Part shown: positions 10,872-23,400 of the stretch, one piece after another | Numbering within the stretch: the first letter of the stretch is position 1 | Layout of the letters: every line of letters begins with the position of its first letter | NCBI GenBank assembly: GCA_008638375.1 | Contig: CM018031.1 | Span: 10,568,062 to 10,632,061, forward strand | Source: Nyssa sinensis | Taxonomy: Eukaryota > Streptophyta > Magnoliopsida > Cornales > Nyssaceae | Direction of reading: 5' to 3' | DNA length: 64,000 nt | The notes under the pieces: model-generated | The model's database searches: none | Told to the model about the DNA's origin: nothing | Seen by the model: only the letters and a program-made list of their open reading frames with translations | Translations under genes and position numbers: made by a program

Positions 10872-13800
10872 ATGAGGCACGCCAAGGAAGAACCATTCAG
10901 CAGCACTGAACCGCAAGTGAGTGTTGCATGATGTCTTGATTTAAGTTGTGAACTTTTTTTGATAAAATTTTTCCCTTGGAGGCTGGGTAATAACATTAGT
11001 AGGGTGATATATATTTTCACGCTAATTGTAGGAGCTAGGTTATGCATCATAGCCGTTGAGTTCTTCCATTTTGTTGAATTGGGAAAAGCCCAAAAAATTG
11101 GTAAACCACCTTAGTCAATTCAAGTTGTTGGGGGCGAGGGAAACTTAGGTCATATATGTTGTCCCAACGTAAAAGAGAATTTACTTAAAAAAAATATCAC
11201 ACGAAACTAATTATTGTGGTCTAGGCTCTTCATATAACCAAGATCAATATGTGACAATATTATGAAGAATAGCTTGATTGTGAACTAAAGAAAGGATGAG
11301 GATTAGATGTTTATGAAAACAAAATGTTTGCTCAGATTGAGGACAAATCTTTTGATATTGTCCACGAAGTGGATCCACCGGGCGAACTCTTCCAAATCAT
11401 TGAACGAGGTAGAGGAGTAGTCCGAAGATTATCGGTCCAAAGATGGGAGTTGGAATGGATCTGTCAAACCTTGGAAGCTTTTTCGAAGGGAAGCAGAAGG
11501 ATAGTATTCCCGATGGGTGTGCACGGTCGCAACAGAAGTATTTTTCTCTGGAAAGGATCAAACCGGAGAGGGAAGTTTATGAAGATTGAAGGCCGCTCGT
11601 CGAAGGGGATTTGTTCTATTTTCTTGCCGGAAAACCCATCGCAAGGGGGATGGTTAATTTACTCACAAGCTTTCAGATCATTGGGTCTTTCTAAACCAGT
11701 TTCAACTAACAAGCAAAAGGAGTCTTACCTGAAGGTTAGCAGCCTTGAAGAATGGCATGCAGACCCCGTTATGGCGAATTTGAACCCAGCTCATCCTCGC
11801 GAAGATGTGGAGGTTCACTTGGGGTCGTGCGGAAGCCGACTCAATTTCCTGAGACGATGTCTGATAGGCAGGTTCGGTGATCTGGGCTCCCTAGTCCCGG
11901 ACAGAAGCAAGGTGGAAATGTGGGCTCGCCGAAACTGGGGGATCCAGGCAGGCTTGAGGGTTCTCGATCTGAACGGAGCCTGGTTCCTGTTCGAGCTTCC
12001 GTCGAAAAGGGAGGCCCAAAGGATCCTCAATCGCAAATGGTCCTTTGAAGGTCTGCCGGTGACGTTACAACTTTGGTCGCCGTCGGGTTGCTGCTTGGGA
12101 CAGGACACAAACGGCTTCATATGGATCCGTCTAATGGGATTTCTGGCCTTCTTGTGGAGTCCAGAGGTGTTCCAGGCGGTGGGGAACAGGATCGGCCAGT
12201 TTGTGATAGTGGATAACGACACCGCCGATCGCCGAAATCTGAGATGGGTGAGAATCCTGATTCGCAGCCAGCCAGAAGATGTTCCTGCTTCCTTCAACAT
12301 TAGGTGTGGGAACTGGTGCTTCACAATCTTGATATGGTCGAAGACTGGGCCGAGGTGTGTAGCAGCAGAGTTCCGTCGACCGGAAGATGCAGCGTTCACG
12401 GAAAACAAGATCCAGGCAGATCGGCGAGCTCACGCGCCAGGGGCGCATACGGCAGTAAGGGGCCAGTCTAACAAGGTGATACGACAACCAGACGTGAGGT
12501 TTCGGTCTCCTGAAAATGGGCTGAGACGACCTGCCACGACAGTACGGCTCCCTGACACGGGCGTTCGGCGACGGCAAGAAGCTGATGCTCGTACAGCAGC
12601 AGGTTTGAATTTCAAATCTTCTCTGAATGGCAGACGGTCGCAACGAAGGAACTTTCCAGATTTTCGGAAGAATAAGGGCAATACGATGCGTTGGGGCTTT
12701 GGGGGTCAACCGTATATAAGTTCAATGGGGCCGCATAGAATGGGCCAATATCAAGGCCTCTCATACAATACCTAGGATGGGTCGCACGGATTGGGCCAAT
12801 TTAAAAAGAGATGGGTTACTTTGAAAGGAAAGGGCCAAACAAATATTCAGGGGGCTATCACTAAAGGACCGGATGAAGGAAGTCATAGCCTGGCCCGAAG
12901 GACTGGGGAGACCAAAGGGGCCCAAACAACATCAACTGAGCCCAACTCGGGACACTTATCAGCCCACGGGACTCACAACAAACACCACTCTGCTTACAGT
13001 TCGGAATGCAGAGGCTTGATGCAGGATTCTCTGTTGAATAATGGTGAGGCCATCCGTAACACAGTAACAGAACAGAGAAGAGGCAGTCCCGGGAAACAAC
13101 ATGCACAGGCGGAGGATAGCTCGGAAGGTTATGATTCTGAGCTGAGTAGCATGGCAGATGAATGCGAATTTCTTCGGTATTTGGAACGCAACTATAGTTC
13201 AGAAACTCCTCATCATAATTCGGGTGCAGGATGCTCCTTTTCTGCTGATGATGAATCAGCTTCACTTCAGGGAATGAAGATGCTGGCAGGTGACCTGGGG
13301 GGTGCTTTGGTGCTGTGAGACTAGGAATTCTCGGAAAACCCAGAGGACTACAACCCGTTGGCGGTAGTTTTACCAGCTGGATTTTCTAATGACTCCAATC
13401 CGACTCAAGAAACACAAAAGGAACTCCTATGTCATCAACATCAGCGATCGGATGAGTGGGTGCTCCGGAAAATGGCGAAAGTCAGTAAGCTGCTGGGAGT
13501 CATGTGTGCAGGCTATGAGGATTGGTTGCAGGATTTATTCAGAGAAATCGTTGAGAGTAACTCGCTGATAAGACCATGTTCTGGTAATGCCTCGGGGAAG
13601 ATCAAGGAGGACAAATCAGCCAGAAGAATGAGAAGGGTATTGAAAGAGTTATCATGCTCGGTCAATTATGGGGGTAGCAAAGAGATGGTAGCCTTTGGGG
13701 CAGGTATGGAAATGGTCTAATTCTTGTCTTATGAATCTAAAAATATTATCTTGGAATGTGAGGGGATTGAATGACCCAGACAAACGTTCCGTCATCAAAG

Positions 13801-16800
13801 GATTGTTAAAGGAATGGCATCCAACGGTCATCTGTTTTCAGGAAACCAAGTTGGAAAAGGTTTCGCAGAGCTTAGTCCGATCCATTTGGGGTTCAAGATG
13901 GATCAAATGGGTTGTTTTGAATGCCCACAACACTGTTGGAGGTATTTTGGTTGCCTGGGACTCCCGTTTGATCAATGAAATTGAGCACAAAGTGGGTGCT
14001 TTCTCCATCTCTTGCAAGTTCAGATTGACTTCCAACTCTCTTGAGTGGGGTTTCTGCGGTGTCTATGGTCCAGTGGTTGATGGTGTTAGGGTTGCTTTCT
14101 GGGAAGAGCTGCAGTCGATGTTTTCTTTATGGCAGGTTCCTTGGTGTTTTGGAGGGGACTTCAATGCTGTCCGGTATCTGAGCGAGAGACGAGGGGGCGG
14201 AAGGCTGACTTCAACTATGAGGGGTTTCAATGAGTTCATCAATTCTCAAAGCTTGGTGGACTTATAGCTGGAGGGAGGGAGATTCACTTGGTCTAGAGGG
14301 GGTCAACAGATGGCTATGTCCCGATTGGATAGATTCCTAGTATCAAATAACTGGGAGGACGTTTTTTCAGGTATCTCCCAAATGTGCCTCCCACGGCCTT
14401 GCTTTGATCACCACCCCATTATGCTGCATTGTGGGGGTTTTAGTGCAGGAAAAAGACACTTCAGATTCGAGAACATGTGGCTTGAAGCGGAAGGCTTTGT
14501 GGACTTGGTGAGGAATTGGTGGGACTCCTATGAGGTTTTTGGATCCCCAAGTTACCGCATTGCTAGAAAGCTGAAGCTGCTCAAATAAGATCTGAAAAAG
14601 TGGAACCGTGAGGTATTTGGTATTATTTAGGTCAGAAAGCAGAATTTGTTGAATCTTCTGATGGAGCTGGACAGGGAGGATCAATTAGGCCCTCTCTCTG
14701 ATGAGAAAAGGAGTGAAAGAGAAAGTCTAAAGGGCCAGCTTGGGCAGATTCTCAAGATGGAGGAAATATCTTGGAGGCAAAAATCTCGGGCTGTCTGGCT
14801 TAGAGAGGGCGATCGCAACACAAAATTCTTCCACAGAACGGCTTCTTCTCATTACAGGAAGAATAAGATTTCCTCCATTGTCATTGATGGCCATGTTCTC
14901 TCAGAGGATGGGCTTGTTAGGAGAGGTATTGTTGACTTTTTTTCTAACATCTACTCAGAGTCGCATAGATGGATACCGGGGGTGGATGATATTTGCTTGG
15001 ATAGCTTGAATGGGGATGAATCCTTTAACTTGGAGATTCCGTTCTCCGAGGAGGAGGTTTTGAAAGCCTTGGATGCATGCAATGGGGATAAAGCCTCAGG
15101 TCCAGACGGGTTTTTCTATGGCTTTCTTTAAAAAATGTTGGGATGTCCTGAAGGTGGATATTATGGCAGTCTTTGGAGCCTTCCACAGGGAAGGGAGCTT
15201 TGAGAAAAGCCTCAATGCTTCATTCATAGCCCTCATTCCCAAAAAGACTGGAGCCAATTGCATCAAGGATTTCCGCCCTATTAGCCTTGTCAGCAGTGTT
15301 TACAAACTGTTAGCAAAGGTTCTTTCCTTAAGAATGAAGAAGGTTATGGGTAGCATTATCTCTTCCAGTCAATCTGCTTTTGTGGTGGGTCGTCAAATTT
15401 TGGATGCGTCTCTCATTGCTAATGAATGCCTTGACTCTAGGTTTAAGCAGAAAAAGAAAGGGATTGTTTGCAAGCTGGACATTGAAAAAGCCTTTGATCA
15501 CGTCAATTGGAGCTTCTCGATGAGTATGCTGTCTAAGATGGGTTTTGGGAGCAAGTGGCGTAAGTGGATACGGTCGTGTATTTCTACAGTCTCCTATTCG
15601 GTTCTCGTTAACGGTTCCCCGGCAGGTTTCTTTCGCTCTTCTAGAAGTCTGAGGCAGGGGGACCCTCTATCCCCGTTTCTCTTTGTGATTGCTATGGAGG
15701 CTTTGAGTCGCTTTTTGTTCCGGGCTGAAGAGGTCGGCCTCATCAGAGGCTTCGACTTAGGGGACAGAAGGGGTGGTAGGGTGGTCGCCATCTCCCATCT
15801 TTTGTTTGCAGACGACACCATTATTTTTTGTGATCCTTCGGTGCGCCAGCTCCGTTTTGTGAGATGTATCATTGTGTGCTTTGAAGCTGTTTCAGGTTTG
15901 CGGATCAATCTCTCAAAAAGCAGTATTACTCCGGTTGGTTCGATATAAGGGGTGGACATGTTAGCTAGCACGTTAGGTTGTAAAGTGGGATGCCTTCCCT
16001 TGGTTTATTTGGGCCTTCTTCTGGGTGCTTCTCTGCGTTCCATTGGGGTTTGGGATCCAGTTGTGGACAGGTTTTTCAGCAAATTGTCAGGTTAGGAAGG
16101 GTCAATTCCTCTCTAAGGGAGGCAAGCTTACCCTTATCAAAAGCACTTTGGCAAATCTCTCCACCTACTTCATGTCTCTTTTCCTCATGCCAAAGTCCGT
16201 TAGCAGAAGGTTAGAGAAGATTCAAAGGGACTTTTTATGGGGCCAAGACGGGGTGCACAACAAGATTCATTTAGTGGCTTGGGATAAGATTAAGAAGCCA
16301 GTGTCTCTAGGAGGTCTAGGGGTGAAAAACTTGGGCTTCTTCAACATAGCTCTTTTAGGAAAATGGTTGTAGAGGTTTGCTGAGAGCGATGGGGAGCTGT
16401 GGCGGGAGGTCATTGTTGTTAAGTGGGTGTGAAATTGGAGGTTGGTGTTCAGTCAGTGTGGAGGGGCCTTGAGGTTGTGGTCCCTGGGGCTCTATTAGAA
16501 GTGGATGGAGGATCTTCAATGAAAGGTGTAGTTTCGTCATTGGGAATGGGGACCGTGTTAACTTTTGGGATGATGTGTGGAATGGGGATGTGCCGCTTAG
16601 GGTGAAATTCCCTTCTTTACATAGTCTGGCTACTAACAAGGCGGCTAGGGTATGTGAGTACTTGGAGAGAGCAGGGAACACGCTTGTTTGGACTCCTCAT
16701 TTTAGGAGAAACTTTTATGATTGAGAATTAGAAGAAGTGGGCTACTTTCTTGGTCGCATTTGCACTTTCCGAGCTAGGGAGGGGAGGGAGGACTCGAGAG

Positions 16801-19800
16801 TGTGGCTTCCGAATAAGAGTTCGTTTTCTGTCAACTCCTTCTACAAGAGTCTGTTTGCTGCGGAAAGTCTTTTTTTTTCCTTGGAAGCTCATATGGTTCT
16901 CAAAAGCTCCCCCTAAGGCGGCTTTCTTTGCCTGGGAAGTCTCATGGAAAGCCATCCTAACAGCGGATAACCTGATGAAGCGAGGCTTCATCTTGGCTAG
17001 TAGGTGCTACTTTTGTAAGCAAAAAGAGGAAACGGTGGATCACGTTCTCATCCACTGCCCATTTTCTTGGAGTTGCTGGAACATGATTTTTGCTCTTTTT
17101 GGTATTTCTTGGGTCATGTCTGGCTTAGTCAGGGATCTTTTGTTGGCTTGGACTGGGCGCAACTTTTCAGAAAAGATTAATAGCCCTTGGCGTTTGGCTC
17201 CTGTTTGTTTGTTATGGAGTATTTGGCTTGAAAGAAACAAACATGTCTTCGAAGATGTGGAGCTTCCCATTCCCATATTCAAAGACTCGTTTTTGTGCTT
17301 ATTGTTTTTTTGGGCTAAAGAGGTTTCCCCAGTTAATGTCCCTTCTTTTGTAGATTTTTTGGAGTCTTTAAGACCTTTGTAAAGTTTTTGGGGTTTTTTG
17401 CCCTTGTTGCCTTTCTTGGGCATAGTTAATATATATACATCTTTACTTATCAAAAAAAAAAAAAATAATTGCTTGGAATGCTGCTTGTGTATCAATACAA
17501 AAACATTTGGGTTAGTGTTGCGGTTGCCACTTGCAGCAGATATATTCTTCTTTCTGTAAAGCCAGGTCAACGTATCCCTGGACCTTTTTTATCAATATTT
17601 TTTTTTCCTTTTTGAGGGAGAAAAATCTATTCTTCATTTGTTCCCACTTTCTTCTGTAACATTTCATTCCTATATTTTTTTCAAGCTTATACCTTTTCTC
17701 CCCTCGTAAATGTTCTTTTGTTTGTTGACATAATTTATGAACAGTAACACATATCTAAATGGCTATTTTTCCCTTCATTTGTTAAAGAAGTTTGGTTTAT
17801 TTTATTGTACTTGATTCAAAAAGCACATTTGCCAGGTATCACTTGGCTTTGTGCATTTCTAATATATTTTTGGATTTTTTTTTTTACCTACAATCATACA
17901 TACGAGTCCCTCTATGCAATACATCTTAATTTTGGTTGCCTAATATACACACAAACACACCCACGTTCCTGCACACACAAACACACACACATATATGATG
18001 TTTTTTAAGGCACTCAGTCGCAATCCCAGAACATCAGTCGCATGCATTTTCATGACCTTATTTGTTGTCCACGTGTATCTATTCTGCAAAGAGGTGACGT
18101 TAGCTTGAAATGCCAAAATTCTCTTCTCTAGTTTTGGTTAAAGACCCAGAGCAGTCTACAGATCTATACCAAGCCCGTTACACCATAATTCATTGAGGTT
18201 GATCAGTGACTGTAACTGCTATGGTTTACAGTCAATAGCTCTTGACAAACCCTTTCTTGCCGAACTTTATAAAGTTTAAAGAGAAAATAGAGAGCTGCGA
18301 TCAGATATATTATTTCTGAGTTTTAAAATTCAGTTCCATGGTTGGTTGTGAGATCTGTTATGGTAATCTAGCTGCCTATCTTCATATCACACATTGGCTT
18401 AAGAAAAAGGAGTTCCAATCTACACGTGTTTTTGATAAGTAAGTTCCAATCTATAAATTCACTGCTACTTAAGCCGTATTATATTTTAATAGAAGACATT
18501 GTCCTTGAAAGATGCAGCTTTTGAATTTGGCTAGCTAGTTTTCTCATGTTTTAGAGGTACTTCTTTCTCACGCTCGACAATAAGTGAAATGGAAAAATTG
18601 AAGGAGAAAAGAAGATGAATATATATATATATATAATTTTTTTTGATAAGTAAGGAGTATATATTAGAAGCCCGAGAAGGACAAAAAGGCAAAAACCCCA
18701 AGAAGAATTACATCAGTCTTAAAGATTCCAAAAAGTCAACAAAAGAAGAAACATTTACTGGAAAAGCCTCTTTGGCCCAAAAAAATAATAAACGCAAAAA
18801 AGCGTCTTTAAGATAGGTAGTAGGAAGCTCCCGATCCTCAAAGAAATGATTGTTTATTTCTTTCTATAGACACCACAACAGGCAGATGGGGGCTAGTCTC
18901 CAAATTCTCTTAATTTCTTTAGGAAGGATGCAACCTTCCCATGGTAACAAAAATTCTTTGACGGATTCTGGCATGACTCATGTGACTCCAAACATCGTAA
19001 GAACTAGGTTCCAGCAGCTCCAGGGGACATGACAGTGCATGAGAACGTGATCCACTGTTTCTTCTTCATTCTTACAAAAGTAGCATTTACTAGCCATCAG
19101 GAAACCTCTTTTCATTATGTTTTCTGCGGTTAAAATGGCCTTCCAAGAAGCTTCCAAAGCGAAGAAGGAGGCTTTAGGGGGGGGAGGGTTTGAATGCCAA
19201 GTGAGCTTCCAAGGAAAGAGAGTGCTTTCGGAAGCAAACAAACTCTTGTAAAAAGAGCTCACAGAAAAGGATGGCTTATCTGGTATCCATAGCCTCTTAT
19301 CTTCTCTTCCTTCCACTGCCCGGAAATTGTTGATGTGACTAAAAAATGAGTCCACCTCTTGAAGCTCCCAATCAAAGAAATCTCTTCTAAAAGAAGGAGT
19401 CCAAACAAGTGTATTCCCAGTGCTCACCACATACTCGCTAACCCACGTCGACTTGTTGATAGCCAAAGTGTATAGCCTGAGGAATTCCATCTTCAGTGGC
19501 ATAGCCCCACTCCATACATCATCCCAAAATTTCACCCCGTCACCCTTTCCTATGACAAACCTACATCTTTCTTTAAAAATTCTCCATTCTCTTCTGACGT
19601 AGCCCCATAGCCCACAACCCATCGGCCCATCTACGCTACCCGAACACCATCCCCCGCTATCACTTCCATACTTAGACACAATAATCTCCCTCCATAGATC
19701 CTTATCACTATCACCAAACTTCCATAACTATTTTCCTAAGAGAGCTGTATTGAAGATTCTCAAATCGTTCACTTCTAAGCCCCCTAGCTAAGAAGCACGG

Positions 19801-20104
19801 ACACGGACACGGGACACGGACACGACACGACACGGACACGCTGACACGCAATTTTTCAAAAAAGTAGGACACGGACACGTCGGGGACACGTTGAATAAAA
19901 TATATTTTATTTTTATTTATATAATAATATAATCAATTTTTATTTTCATATCAATCAAATTATGCATAAAAAAACAAAATTTCATGCAACATTTACAATT
20001 TATATTTTGAACATTACACACAGCAAATCAGCAAATTAACAAATCAGCAAACAATACACACAAATCACCAAATTTTCAGACATCAGTGAATCAAAAAATT
20101 TACA

Positions 20105-20135
<31 letters not shown>

Positions 20136-20433
20136 TGCAGAAAATCAGCAAAGTATGAAGGAATGGCACTCACATGAATTCAGGGAATCAATAAGCTTTG
20201 AGTTCCAGTTGGCCAAGAATGCGAAGAATTTCAGTCAGTGAATTGCCAGACTTGCAGTGAATCAACAAGCTTCAAAATAGATGGAAGAAAGAAGAAGATA
20301 AACTCACTGAACGACTGAAACATCGAGAAAAAATATATAATAAAGCAAAAGAGAAAAAAATTGAAAAATGAAACAGAAAAAATTATACAGAAATCGTCCA
20401 AGGGGGAAAAATTATACAGAAATTGACAAAAAT

Positions 20434-20473
<40 letters not shown>

Positions 20474-23400
20474 AGATAAGAAATTATACAGAAAACAGGG
20501 GCGGAGAATAGAGTTTTACGTACCTGGGTTGGTGACTTCGACAATGATGGACTGTCACTCCTGTATAATCTGACCGGAGACTTCGACGGACTGCCGATGG
20601 ACTACAATGACAACGACGGACTGCCGATGGACTACAATCACAAAGATGGACTGCCGATCGTAAGAAGAGGAGAAGAAATTAGACCGGAGACATCGATCGT
20701 AAGAAGAGGCAGAAGTTAGAGAATAGAGATGTACGTACCGGAGACTTCGACGACGGCGGAATGCGACGGCGACGAACTGCGACGGCGACAGCGACAGCGA
20801 CAACGACGGACTATGATGGCGACGGCGACGGAGGCGAGCGACGGAGGCCAGGGCTTTTCTCTCTTCTCTTCTCTTCTCTTCGATCATAAGAAATGCCCGA
20901 CCTTAGCATAAAGGATATAAAAATAAGTTTGTTAAATTACAAACTGACCCCGGTAGGTTTTAAAAATATTAAAAGAGACCCCGTTTTTTTTATTCCAAAT
21001 TACAAACCGACCCTCGCGTGTCTGAACTTTCCCGCGCGTGTCCCGCCCGTGTCCTGGGACGTGTCTGGCCGTGTCCTGGGCGTGTCCTACATAAAAAAAA
21101 AGAAGAAACTGTTCAGATGATTCGGACACGTGTCCGACACGTGTCCGGCGCGTGTCCGAGCGTGTCCGTGTCCCAGACGTGTCGGACACCGATACGCTGC
21201 CCAGATTGAAGTGTCCGTGCTTCCTAGCCCCCTAGAGACTGAGGCTTCTTGATTTTATCCCATGCCACAAGATGAATTTTCCTGCAATCTCCCTTGTGGC
21301 CCCAAAGAAAGTCCCTTTGAATCTTCACCAATCTTTTACTCTCTGTTTTCCGAATCGGGTAGAGGGATATAAAATAGGTGGGGAGATTGGCCGAAGAGCT
21401 TTTAATAAGAGTGAGCCTGCCTCCTTTAGAAAGGAGTTGGCCTTTCCAACCTGAAAGCTTGCAATGAAACCTCTCAACCACCGGATTCCAAACCCTAGTG
21501 GATCTCGCACTAGCTCCAAAAGGAAGACCTAAGTAAGTTGAGGGGCAGCTTCCCACTTTACAGCCCAAAATGCTGGCCAGAAGATCCAGCCCCTGAATCG
21601 CCCCAACCGGATAGATACAACTCTTAGCCAGATTGATCCTTAGACTTGACACAGCTTCGAAACACACAAGAATGCATCGGATAAAGCGAAGCTGGCGCAC
21701 TGTGGGGTCACAAAAGATGATGGTATCGTCAGCAAAGAAAAGGTGGGAGACGACAGTGCTATCACCCCTTCTTGACCCCCCCTGAAAGCCTTTGATAAGG
21801 CCAACCTCCTCAGCCCGGCACATGAAGCGGCTCAAAGCCTCCATAGCGATCACGAAGAGAAAAGGGGATAGGGGATTCCCCTGTCTCAATCCTCTAGACA
21901 ATTGGAAGAAGCCTGCGGGGGATCCGTTGACGAGGACCGAGAAAGAAACAGTGGATATGCACGACTGGATCCACTTTCTCCACTTCTGAAAATGATTAAA
22001 TGAATTAGCAATACTAAGATTAAGAAGAGCGCGGTGTGGAAATAAGGACCAACAAGGAGAGTTACTTTTTCTTATCTCATGTCAGTCTGGAAAGTGTCTC
22101 TTGCAAGTATGTTTCATGTCAGGGGCTTATCCTTTTTTTTATGGGTAGTTTTCCCTAGGTACGGCCCACAAGTTGGGTTCTATCAGAGGGACATTTGAGT
22201 GCCAATAAAAAACAAAGCCTTTGTTTTTCCTGTTTGAATCTTGCTCCTTCAACTGTATCTTGTCTCATATTGAGACTTGGTTATCTGAGTGACTCCAGTA
22301 TTCCGTCCAGGGACGGAATTTATTAAATGATGGTCTACAATAAAATGCTTCACTGAGAGTGCACTGGCTGTTTGACCACCCATGTTACTGATTAATATTT
22401 TTTCAGTCGAACTTTGAAGCCTCATTTTGATTGGGTCATTGCATTTGATTCAGTACTTTTCTGTTGAGTCCTGTTTCTCTGAACTCAGTTCTGCTCCACG
22501 CTTTCTCTCACTTGTAATTTTTTTTTTTGGATAGGCCATTGACTTAGTCTCAGCAGTGAAAGAACTGCATAGGCTTAGCTCACAGGAGCTTAATAAGCTA
22601 ATCAGGGACTCTGAGAATAATATGCTTCAATGCTTTACTGAAAATGGGTCATCTATACAGGTTGGTATCTCTTACTAGGAATTATAATTTATAATTTCAA
22701 ACACTATTATACTTTTTTTTATCATTTATTTTTCCTCAAGGTAAAATGATCTCGATGTTTCAGATTGATGTGGAAAAACTTTCAAGGTATCTTCCTCTGC
22801 ATCTTATTTCGAAGCTTTTGTCATCTGAAAGGGATGAAGTCTTGTTCAGATACTTGTTATGTGGATTTCGGCTCTTGCATTCCTTGTGTGATCTAGCACC
22901 TCGGCACCCCAAACTTGAGCAGGTTAGCACAAGTTTGTTTTAGTTAGTGTGCGCGTGCGTTTCGGCATATAAATCTCAAGTAATTGGGACTCAAGATTTT
23001 CTTGAGTTGATGAGTAGGTTGTTGTGGTGGATAGATTTTATAGTTATGATTTAATGAAAAAAGGGTGAAGTAAAAAAATTTTTAAAAATAAAATCCTCTT
23101 TTCTTTTTGCTGCAAGGGAAAAAATTCTTCAAATGCATGCAGTTAGCGGGGGGGTTAAAATTGCATCTCATGTGGGTCAGTGGACCCGTCTCCTGGTAAG
23201 AGTGTACATGAGCCCGACTTTCCCAAATCTGCTGAGGAGATCCCTGCACTTTTTGATTAGTGTTACCATAAGGGTGGTTCTCTGCATATGTTGGGATAAT
23301 AGTTTGGATGACCAGTTATGAATTTGATTTGATAATGAGTTTACTGTTATTGCCTTGAATGGCGGCCTGGAACCCTTCTCTGAAACTCCAATGCTCTACC

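Larger units (their letters stand above)
11277..17465 (+). mobile_element. Near full-length LINE (LINE-A) in NDX intron 1
   Basis: L1-type plant LINE inserted in the same orientation as NDX. It carries ORF1, then an endonuclease/reverse-transcriptase ORF2, a short 3' untranslated region ending in TTTACTTATC and an A tail to 17465. A weak target duplication, AATAGCTTG (11268-11276) versus AATTGCTTG (17467-17475), would set the 5' end near 11277; this is tentative. Both ORFs carry stops, so it cannot move by itself. Confidence 0.85.

Noticed and set aside
11815..12709. Long minus-strand frames of up to 197 codons
   Set aside because: They are antisense to the LINE-A ORF1, which has the recognisable domain.
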